Positions 22,156 to 27,793 of a stretch of 27,793 nt of DNA are shown here, one piece after another. The DNA is taken from contig CAKTGQ010000025.1 of the NCBI GenBank assembly GCA_934561555.1, forward strand, positions 1-27,793. The letters are read 5' to 3'. The translations under genes were made by a program, and so were the position numbers. Positions within the stretch are counted from its first letter, which is position 1; each line of letters begins with the position of its first letter. Source of the stretch: an uncultured Faecalibacterium sp. (GTDB lineage Bacteria > Bacillota > Clostridia > Oscillospirales > Ruminococcaceae). The notes under the pieces are model-generated. The model was not told the DNA's origin, did not search any database, and saw nothing but the letters and a program-made list of their open reading frames with translations.

Positions 22156-22974
22156 TTAACCGACGATCTTGGTCAGGTGGATGAGCAGATAGACCTGCTC
22201 CTGATGATCCAGCTCGTAATCAAATTCCTGCCGCAGATAGGCATTGATGCGCTGCAAGCACACCTCGTTGCGGCTGTCGCGCTGCAAAAGCACCGTGTAC
22301 ATGGATTCCAGCCCGGCGTCCTGCCACGGGGTGTGCCGCAGGATGCGCGCCGCCAGAAACTTGAGGTGCACGGTCAGGCGGGTAGTCTCAAGGCTTTCTT
22401 CCTCAAAGGTGCAGTGATAGGTATCGCAGATGATCTCCTTGACCGCCTTGACGAACTTTACGGTATCGTAAGCCAGCGCACCGTCCGCCGCACCGGCTAC
22501 CAGATGCAGGGCAATGTAGCCCGCTTCGTCCTCCGGCAGCTGTACGCCGCAGAACTGCCGGACAAGTTCCAGCGCCCTTTGCCCCACCGCGTACTCCTTC
22601 GGGTACAGCATCCGGGTCTCTGAGAGCATGAGGTTGGGCAGAAAGGTACCCTTTTCCACGCGTTCCAGCGCAAAGCTGATGTGGTCCACCAGCGAGATGG
22701 TGCTTTTGCTGCTGAGCAGAATGCCCTGCTCCTCTGCCGCCAGCGAGATGCGCTCGGCGGCCTGCATCACCTGCGGGGTGACGTTATCCAGCATCTTGAG
22801 GAACTTTGTCTGCAGCGCGTTCTGCACATAGTACACCTTGGAAACGCGGCTTTTGTCGATGACATCGCCCGGGCGGCGGCCAAACCCAAGCCCGTTGCCC
22901 ACGAGAATGGCCTCCCTGCCATCCGGCATGACCACCGACACCGCATTGTTATTGAATACCTTTACAGCCTGCAT
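22156..22974 (-). CDS. licT: BglG/LicT-family transcription antiterminator
   Basis: 272 residues, close to LicT (277). The RNA-binding CAT domain is at residues 1-55 (VFNNNAVSVV, ...GNGLGFGRRPGDVI). PRD1 (about 65-170) has histidines at 98 and 157, and PRD2 (about 171-272) at 203 and 266, positions that match the four regulatory histidines of LicT. When active it dimerises, binds a RAT hairpin and prevents termination; PTS phosphorylation of PRD1 inactivates it, while PRD2 phosphorylation activates it. The RAT and terminator lie in its own leader (23013-23096), so it controls its own operon. Good RBS before ATG 22974: GGAGG. The PTS gene follows after 87 bases. Confidence 0.95.
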   Translation of the reverse strand: MQAVKVFNNNAVSVVMPDGREAILVGNGLGFGRRPGDVIDKSRVSKVYYVQNALQTKFLKMLDNVTPQVMQAAERISLAAEEQGILLSSKSTISLVDHISFALERVEKGTFLPNLMLSETRMLYPKEYAVGQRALELVRQFCGVQLPEDEAGYIALHLVAGAADGALAYDTVKFVKAVKEIICDTYHCTFEEESLETTRLTVHLKFLAARILRHTPWQDAGLESMYTVLLQRDSRNEVCLQRINAYLRQEFDYELDHQEQVYLLIHLTKIVG

Positions 22975-23012
22975 CGCCGCACTCCTCCGCTTCCATGCCG
23001 CAGCTTTTGTTG

Positions 23013-23077
23013 AAAAAAGAAAAAGGGCACAAGAACCAAAGGGATGCCGTTGCCGCCTTCCCTCTGATGCTCATGCC
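23013..23077 (-). terminator. Leader terminator of the licT operon
   Basis: On the minus strand, outer arms GGCA (23074-23077) and TGCC, with an inner stem AGAGGGA/TCCCTTT, end at 23026 and are followed by TTTTTCTTTTTT. The 5' arm overlaps the 3' arm of the RAT site, so the two structures exclude each other. Confidence 0.75.
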
Positions 23078-23096
23078 TGATCGAACAGTTACACGC
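23069..23096 (-). promoter_or_regulatory. RAT (ribonucleic antiterminator) site for LicT-type protein
   Basis: The 28-base sequence reads TGTAACTG, a loop TTCGAT, then CAGGCATGAGC, and is closed by GC pairs. It follows the LicT-class pattern TGTTACTG ... CAGGCAAAACC, with a few differences. It precedes the leader terminator and licT itself. Confidence 0.8.
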
Positions 23097-23123
23097 ACTG
23101 ATAAATTCACTTGTCTGCCTTAG

Positions 23124-23152
23124 ATTATACGAGCCAGCGCAGAAAATGTCAA
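23124..23152 (-). promoter_or_regulatory. Consensus promoter of the licT operon
   Basis: On the minus strand, TTGACA (23147-23152), a 17-base spacer and TATAAT (23124-23129), both perfect. Transcription would start about 20 bases before the RAT hairpin. Confidence 0.92.
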
Positions 23153-23233
23153 TGTGTTGAACTGCCCGAAATTCAAGCTGAATTTTTGTATATCCTGCAC
23201 AGGTCTGCTTGAAATTCGTCCTGCGCGGAACGA

Positions 23234-23262
23234 TTGACAACGCCGTGCGCAGAACGTATACT
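23234..23262 (+). promoter_or_regulatory. Promoter of the 23326 lipoprotein gene
   Basis: TTGACA (23234-23239), a 17-base spacer and TATACT (23257-23262). The leader contains a stem GCTCCGGC/GCCGGAGC (23283-23303). Confidence 0.88.
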
Positions 23263-23325
23263 TAAGGTGTGGGTTCCGCATCGCTCCGGCGGCTTGCCGG
23301 AGCACCGTTTACGGAGGTTTTTCTT

Positions 23326-23940
23326 ATGACATCGAAATATATCCGTCCCCTTGCGCTGCTGCTGTGTGCCGCCCTGCTGGGCTGCCTGCTGGCAGCCTGC
23401 GGCGGCTCTTCCGATAGCCCCGCTTCCAGCGCTGCGCCCGCTTCGGACAGCGCATCCGCTTCCGGCAGCAGCACGCTGCCCTCTTCCACCACAGAAGCCA
23501 ACACCGGCGACTTGAACCCCGGCAACTTTGACGAGAACTCGGTGTTCTCCATCACCGGCACGGCAGATGCCTTTGCGCCCTGTCTGGGCTGGGGACCCGG
23601 GGTATCCGGCTGCTCCCTGAAATCGGTCATCGCGGCGGCATCGCTGCTGCACTGGGCCGAGGATGCACGGATGTCGGGCCGCTCCCCGGATGCCATTCAG
23701 GAGGCCTTTTACAGCTGGTACGACGGTCTGACCGACAACCAGCAGGAGGGCTTTGCGGAGGCGTGGCCGCTGATCAAGGACGCCGCGCTGGACCTGCTCA
23801 GCGACAAGGACAGCATGACCGGCCGCATCGCGGACGCAGGGCTGGACGCTGACACCCTGCCCGGCTGCACCCTGAAAAACTGGCAGGCACTGCAGACCGT
23901 GCTGGACGACATTGTGCCGGAGACAAACGGCGAAGCTTAA
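23326..23940 (+). CDS. Predicted lipoprotein, 204 residues, unknown function
   Basis: The N-terminus MTSKYIRPLALLLCAALLGC leads to the lipobox LLAAC with the cysteine at about residue 25. A serine/alanine-rich linker of about 35 residues follows, then a compact, mostly helical domain with tryptophans (HWAEDARMSGRSPDAIQEAF, SWYDGLTDNQQEGFAEAW). It should be tethered to the outer membrane face. I do not recognise the domain. ATG 23326 follows ACGGAGG; an upstream GTG at 23269 lies in the leader and would place the signal peptide inside the protein. Monocistronic, with its own terminator. Divergent from the licT operon. Confidence 0.82.
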   Translation: MTSKYIRPLALLLCAALLGCLLAACGGSSDSPASSAAPASDSASASGSSTLPSSTTEANTGDLNPGNFDENSVFSITGTADAFAPCLGWGPGVSGCSLKSVIAAASLLHWAEDARMSGRSPDAIQEAFYSWYDGLTDNQQEGFAEAWPLIKDAALDLLSDKDSMTGRIADAGLDADTLPGCTLKNWQALQTVLDDIVPETNGEA

Positions 23941-23957
23941 ACTTAATTTTAAAGCGC

Positions 23958-23995
23958 AATGGGGCGCTGACCGTGTGGTCAGCGCCCCATTTTGT
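23958..23995. terminator. Bidirectional terminator
   Basis: Perfect 15-bp stem AATGGGGCGCTGACC and its complement (23958-23991) with a four-base loop, followed by TTTG, between the lipoprotein gene and the convergent DUF362 gene. Confidence 0.85.
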
Positions 23996-23997
23996 CG

Positions 23998-25122
23998 TTA
24001 TACCTTTTTCAGCACATACTGGCGGGTGCCCATGCCCACCTTCTCGGCCTGCTCAAGGGTGGCCTTCCACTCAATGTTGGGGTTGGAGTCCTTGAAGTTG
24101 TCGTGGTAGCAGTTCCAGCCCGGCTTTGCAAGGTTCGTGCTCAGCTGGCTGTTGGGCAGCGGGGCGGCGTTCAGGCAGGCATCCACGCAAGCCTGGTCCA
24201 GCGCCACCGGGTCAAAGGATGCAAAGATGCCGATATCCGGCAGGATGGGCGCGTCGTTCTCGCCGTGGCAGTCGCAGTTGGGGCTGATGTCCTGCACCAG
24301 AGAAATGTGGAAGCAGGGACGGTCGTGGCAGACTGCGGCGGCATACTCCGCCATCTTGCGGTCCAGCAGCTCGTTGGCGCAGTCGTTGGGAGAATAGATG
24401 GCGTCAAAGCTGCACGCGCCGATGCAGCGGCCGCAGCCCTTGCACTTGTCGTAGTCGATGACAGCCTTGTTTTCGGCATTGTAAGTAATGGCGTCCGAGC
24501 CGCACTCCTTGGCGCAGCGGTGGCAGCCGCGGCACAGACCCTCCTGCACGGCGGGCTTGCCGGCAGCGTGCTGCTCCATCTTGCCCGCGCGGGAGCCGCA
24601 GCCCATGCCGATGTTCTTGATGGCACCGCCGAAGCCGGTGGCCTCGTGGCCCTTGAAGTGGTTCAGGCTGATGAACACGTCCGCATCCATGATGGCGCGG
24701 CCGATTTTGGCGGTCTTGCAGTATTCGCCGTTCGGCACCGGCACTTCCACCTCATCCGTGCCGCGCAGACCGTCACCGATAATCACCTGACAGCCGGTGG
24801 TCATGGGCCAGAAGCCGTTCAACTGGGCGCAGTTCAGGTGCTCCAGCGCGTTCTTGCGGCTGCCCGGGTACAAGGTGTTGCAGTCGGTCAGGAAAGGCAT
24901 ACCGCCCTGCTCCTTGCACAGGTCTGCCACCACCTTGGCATAGTTGGGGCGCAGAAAGGCCAGATTGCCCAGCTCTCCGAAGTGCATCTTGATGGCAACG
25001 AACCGGCCGTCCATGTCGATATCCCTGATGCCGGCGGCGATGCACACCCGGCGCAGCTTTTCCAGCAGGCTGGTGCCCACCGGACAGCGGAAATCCGTAT
25101 AGTAGACTTTGGATGCTTCCAT
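23998..25122 (-). CDS. DUF362 protein with two [4Fe-4S] ferredoxin motifs
   Basis: 374 residues. The DUF362 domain (about 1-190 and the C-terminal part) surrounds a ferredoxin-like insertion with two CxxCxxCxxxC clusters: CRGCHRCAKEC (197-207) and CKGCGRCIGAC (227-237). Further conserved stretches are AIKMHFGELGN, FISLNHFKGHEATGFGGAIKN and GIFASFDPVALDQACVD. Proteins of this type are soluble, probably cytoplasmic, and are widespread in anaerobes; the biochemical role is not established. The start ATG (25120-25122) follows GGGAGGAAA; an extension to 25164 has no ribosome site. Monocistronic, with a promoter at 25181-25210. Confidence 0.9.
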   Translation of the reverse strand: MEASKVYYTDFRCPVGTSLLEKLRRVCIAAGIRDIDMDGRFVAIKMHFGELGNLAFLRPNYAKVVADLCKEQGGMPFLTDCNTLYPGSRKNALEHLNCAQLNGFWPMTTGCQVIIGDGLRGTDEVEVPVPNGEYCKTAKIGRAIMDADVFISLNHFKGHEATGFGGAIKNIGMGCGSRAGKMEQHAAGKPAVQEGLCRGCHRCAKECGSDAITYNAENKAVIDYDKCKGCGRCIGACSFDAIYSPNDCANELLDRKMAEYAAAVCHDRPCFHISLVQDISPNCDCHGENDAPILPDIGIFASFDPVALDQACVDACLNAAPLPNSQLSTNLAKPGWNCYHDNFKDSNPNIEWKATLEQAEKVGMGTRQYVLKKV

Positions 25123-25180
25123 GGTGTTTTTCCTCCCATCTCTTTCCGGCGGCGTCTGCCGCACGGTCTCTCTTTTGTTC

Positions 25181-25210
25181 AGTATAGCACACCCGGGCGA
25201 GCGGTGTAAA
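25181..25210 (-). promoter_or_regulatory. Promoter of the DUF362 gene
   Basis: On the minus strand, TTTACA (25205-25210), an 18-base spacer and TATACT (25181-25186). Confidence 0.75.
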
Positions 25211-25253
25211 CAGAAAATGGAGCAGCGCCGTTTTTTCTCTGCCCATTTTGGGG

Positions 25254-25282
25254 TTGACAGCCCTGCCCTGCGGTGTTATCTT
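25254..25282 (+). promoter_or_regulatory. Promoter of the ClC gene
   Basis: TTGACA (25254-25259), a 17-base spacer and TATCTT (25277-25282). A small hairpin GGTTCC/GGAAC follows; it does not resemble the fluoride riboswitch. Confidence 0.7.
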
Positions 25283-25333
25283 ATATCGGTTCCGAAAAAT
25301 GGAACGGATGTCTATATATAGGAGTTTATATCT

Positions 25334-26611
25334 ATGAACGATTTTGATACATTCCGGCACGAAGCCGAAGCCGCCCTGCGGGTGGCGCTGCAATGGTTCT
25401 TTCTGGCGGTTCCCATGGGTCTGCTCTGCGGGCTTTTGGGCACTTTGTTCCACCTTGCCGTCGAGCACGCGACCGAACTGCGCGCCGCGCAGCCATGGCT
25501 GCTGTTCCTGCTGCCCGTGGCAGGTCTGCTCATCACCGCCCTTTATAAGGTGACCAAGTGCGAGGGCGTGGGCACCAATAACGTTCTGCGCGCCGTGCAG
25601 AGCGGCGAGCCGGTCAGCATCCTGCTGGTGCCCGCCATCTTTCTGGGCACGGTGCTCACCCACCTGTGCGGCGGCTCTGCCGGCCGCGAGGGCGCTGCTT
25701 TGCAGATGGGCGGCAGCATCGGCTGGAACCTTGGCACCCTGTTGCGGCTCAAGGACCACGACCGCCGCACCGCCACCATCAGCGGCATGGCTGCGTTCTT
25801 CTCTGCCCTGTTCGGCACCCCGCTGGCGGCGGCCTGCTTTGCCATGATGGTGGAGGATGTGGGCTTGACCTTCACCTCTGCCTTTGTCCCGGCCTTTACC
25901 TCCGCCCTCATCGCCTACGGCTGCTCGCTGGCCTTTGGCATCGCGCCCACCCACTTTGCCCTCACCGCGCCGGAGCTGAACGTCCGCACCGCCCTGCTGG
26001 TCATCCTGCTGGGCGTAGCCTGCGCTGCCGTCTCCCGCCTCTTCTGCTACACCCTCCACTTCATGGAGCATACCGTGCCAAAGCTTCTCCCGAACCCGTG
26101 GGTGCGGAGCTTTGCGGGCGGCGTGCTGGTCATCGGCTTTTCCTATCTCTTCGGCGTGGGGCGCTACAACGGCGCGGGCATGAGCGTCATCGTTGCTGCC
26201 GTGGAGCAGGGACAGGCGCTGCCGTGGGATTTTCTGTGCAAGATCTTTCTCACCGCGCTGACCCTTGCCTGCGGGTTCAAGGGCGGCGAGGTGGTGCCCA
26301 GCTTTTTTGTGGGCGCTACCTTCGGCTGCGTGGTCGGCCCGCTGCTGGGTCTGCCCGCCGAATTTGCGGCAGCGGTGGGGCTTGTGTCCATCTTCTGCGG
26401 TGCCACCAACGTCCTGATCCCCTCCATCCTGCTGGGGTTTGAGCTGTTCAGCGGTGCAGGGCTGGAACTTATCGCGCTGGGCTGCGGCATCTGCTATATG
26501 CTCTCCGGCCACCACGGTCTGTACAGCAGCCAGACCTTTGTCACCAACAAGCTGCGCTCGGAGTATATGTCCCATAAGTGGCGCGTGAAGGTGAAAAAAG
26601 AGGAAGAGTGA
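25334..26611 (+). CDS. ClC-family chloride channel / antiporter
   Basis: 425 residues with about ten or more membrane helices, normal for bacterial ClC proteins without CBS domains. The motif GGSAGREGAALQMGGSIG has the gating glutamate at residue 119 (GREG). The first selectivity motif, GSGIP in classical ClC proteins, is replaced by GVGTN (residues 78-82), so the usual central serine is absent. ClC proteins move Cl- or exchange anions for protons; some bacterial forms export fluoride. The GVGTN form makes the anion uncertain. The start ATG (25334) follows AGGAG at eight bases. Single-gene unit; repeat cluster 5 follows directly. Confidence 0.9.
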   Translation: MNDFDTFRHEAEAALRVALQWFFLAVPMGLLCGLLGTLFHLAVEHATELRAAQPWLLFLLPVAGLLITALYKVTKCEGVGTNNVLRAVQSGEPVSILLVPAIFLGTVLTHLCGGSAGREGAALQMGGSIGWNLGTLLRLKDHDRRTATISGMAAFFSALFGTPLAAACFAMMVEDVGLTFTSAFVPAFTSALIAYGCSLAFGIAPTHFALTAPELNVRTALLVILLGVACAAVSRLFCYTLHFMEHTVPKLLPNPWVRSFAGGVLVIGFSYLFGVGRYNGAGMSVIVAAVEQGQALPWDFLCKIFLTALTLACGFKGGEVVPSFFVGATFGCVVGPLLGLPAEFAAAVGLVSIFCGATNVLIPSILLGFELFSGAGLELIALGCGICYMLSGHHGLYSSQTFVTNKLRSEYMSHKWRVKVKKEEE

Positions 26612-26622
26612 GGTTTAAATAA

Positions 26623-26850
26623 AACCCTCTCAGGCGCTCCCGCGCCAGCTCCCCCGAAGGGGGAGCCAAGCCATTACGTTCGTTGCTAAAGTATTAAGTA
26701 TAATGAGAAAGTTTCCGGCAGTGCTCTTGCCTCTCCCTTTGGGAGAGGTGGATGCGAACGCAGTGAGCAGACGGAGAGGGCGCACGCCGTTGTCCGATGG
26801 TTAAAGTATCAAGAGCAACGAGAAACTCTGTTGCCACCGCTGAAGCCTTC
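26623..26850. repeat. Repeat cluster 5: two hairpin modules with linkers, degraded right end
   Basis: The left end AACCCTCTCAGGCGC is followed by the main stem AGCTCCCCC/GGGGGAGC. After the linker (TTGCTAAAGTATTAAG, AATGAGAAAG) comes a second module (26731-26786) that matches clusters 1 and 4 except that its side stem CATCGCGCAGCGATG is replaced by a different stretch, GATGCGAACGCAGTGAGCAG. A second linker leads to GCCACCGCTGAAGCC, shared with element 3. The usual right inverted end is missing. Confidence 0.8.
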
Positions 26851-26873
26851 ACCCGCCGGGGAACGCTTTCATT

Positions 26874-26920
26874 AAAACAAGGGGCTGCTGCACTGAATGC
26901 CGTGCAGCAGCCCCTGTTTT
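26874..26920 (-). terminator. Terminator of uppP
   Basis: Stem GGGGCTGCTGCAC and its complement with AAAACA/TGTTTT flanks, an eight-base loop. On the minus strand it follows the uppP stop codon and has a T run. Confidence 0.85.
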
Positions 26921-26938
26921 ATCATAACAAAATTTCTC

Positions 26939-27790
26939 TTATGCCAGCGCGGTGATGGCCGCCACAGCCAGCACGATGGCACCCAGCACGATGCGGTAGA
27001 TGCCGAAGAACTTGAAGTCATGGCGCTTGACGTAGTCCATCAGGAAGCGGATGGCCGCAAGGCTGACCACAAAGGCCACAACACAGCCCACCAGCAGCAC
27101 GGCGATCTCGGTACCGGTGATGGATACGCCGGAGATGACGAACTTGATCACCTTGAGCAGGGATGCACCCGCCATGACCGGGATGGCCAGATAGAAGGTG
27201 AACTCTGCCACGCAGGCGCGGGAGAGCCCCAGCAGCAGACCGCCCACGATGGTAGCACCGGAGCGGGAAGTGCCGGGGATGATGGCAAGGCACTGCCACA
27301 CGCCGATGAGCAGCGCGTCCCGGTAGCTGATCTGTTCCAGCTTTGTGACCCGGGGCGTGGTGCGGCGGTTCTCTACCACAAGGAAGAGCACGCCGTACAA
27401 AATCAGCATAGCGGCTACGGTGATGTAATTATAGAAGTGTGCCTCCATCCAGTCGTCCAGCGGGCTGATGACCAGCACCGGCAGGGTGGCGGCTACCACC
27501 TTGAACCACAGGTTCCACACACTGGGCTTGGAGATGACCTTGCCCTGCCGCAGCCCGAAGGGCCAGAGCTTATTCCAGAACAGCACCACCACAGCCAGAA
27601 TGGCACCCAGCTGGATGACCACCCGGAACATGGACATGAATTCTTCACTGGCATTGAACTTGACGACCTGCTCCACCAAAATCATGTGACCGGTGGAGGA
27701 GATGGGCAGCCACTCGGTAATGCCCTCCACGATACCCATCAGGATCGCTTTAATGATCTCGAAAAACGTAATAAATCCCTCCTGCAGCAC
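26939..27790 (-). CDS. uppP: Undecaprenyl-diphosphate phosphatase (start uncertain at window edge)
   Basis: About 280 residues, the usual BacA/UppP size. The motifs EGITEWLPISSTGH and PGTSRSGAT are present with several membrane segments, as in the eight-helix enzyme that recycles undecaprenyl pyrophosphate for cell-wall synthesis and gives bacitracin resistance. The true start is unclear. The frame is open to the right edge, with a GTG at 27788-27790. GGAGGG in frame at about 27776-27781 lies just before ATT ACG TTT TTC GAG, where relatives normally begin (M-TFFEI...), so the start may be an ATT at 27770-27772 or lie elsewhere. The coordinates given include the GTG choice. Confidence 0.92.
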   Translation of the reverse strand: MLQEGFITFFEIIKAILMGIVEGITEWLPISSTGHMILVEQVVKFNASEEFMSMFRVVIQLGAILAVVVLFWNKLWPFGLRQGKVISKPSVWNLWFKVVAATLPVLVISPLDDWMEAHFYNYITVAAMLILYGVLFLVVENRRTTPRVTKLEQISYRDALLIGVWQCLAIIPGTSRSGATIVGGLLLGLSRACVAEFTFYLAIPVMAGASLLKVIKFVISGVSITGTEIAVLLVGCVVAFVVSLAAIRFLMDYVKRHDFKFFGIYRIVLGAIVLAVAAITALA

Positions 27791-27793
27791 CCG

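Noticed and set aside
25283..25333. Fluoride riboswitch before the ClC gene
   Set aside because: Only a short GGTTCC/GGAAC hairpin is present; the conserved fluoride-aptamer segments are missing and there is little room.
24773..26575. A 600-residue frame on the minus strand opposite the ClC gene
   Set aside because: It is antisense to a clear membrane protein and runs through the promoter region into the DUF362 gene in the wrong frame.

Overview
The window looks like chromosome of a GC-rich, low-branching Firmicute of the gut Ruminococcaceae/Oscillospiraceae type, most likely Faecalibacterium or a close relative. This is inferred from strong AGGAGG ribosome sites, canonical sigma-A promoters (several TTGACA-17-TATAAT), the family mix, and a dense set of intergenic hairpin repeats. 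No tool was run, so the genus is a judgement from memory of similar proteins.

Layout, left to right. A CstA-type transporter enters from the left edge (minus). After a repeat cluster come a LysR regulator (minus), then a divergent pair: a 70-residue unknown and a histidine phosphatase. Next is a MATE efflux pump (minus) whose leader is a structured attenuator, plausibly a guanidine-IV (mepA) riboswitch. Upstream of its promoter lies a complete small-RNA transcription unit with promoter and terminator, just past the end of a three-gene operon, jetA-jetB-jetC, encoding a Wadjet/MksBEF-type SMC complex. The fourth Wadjet gene, the nuclease jetD, is not in the window. Then follow a lipoprotein, another repeat, a secreted C39-like putative cysteine peptidase (plus), an acylphosphatase and a CBS/DRTGG-containing inorganic pyrophosphatase (minus), a second MATE pump and a PAP2 phosphatase (plus), a repeat cluster, and glutamyl-Q tRNA(Asp) synthetase (minus).

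From 19.0 to 23.15 kb is a maltose/alpha-glucoside utilisation operon on the minus strand: LicT-type antiterminator, PTS EIICB, and GH4 6-phospho-alpha-glucosidase. It starts with a near-perfect promoter, a RAT antiterminator site and an overlapping terminator. The enzymes import and phosphorylate an alpha-glucoside and then cleave it, while LicT relieves termination in response to PTS-dependent phosphorylation. The rest holds a lipoprotein, a DUF362/ferredoxin protein, a ClC-family transporter with an unusual selectivity motif, a last repeat cluster, and undecaprenyl-diphosphate phosphatase running to the right edge.

The most interesting structures not explained by genes are (1) five intergenic clusters of modular hairpin repeats with inverted CCCTCTCAG/CTGAGAGGG ends and compensatory changes in their side stems, (2) the unassigned small RNA next to jetC, (3) jetABC without jetD, and (4) the two RNA-based switches, before the MATE gene and before licT.
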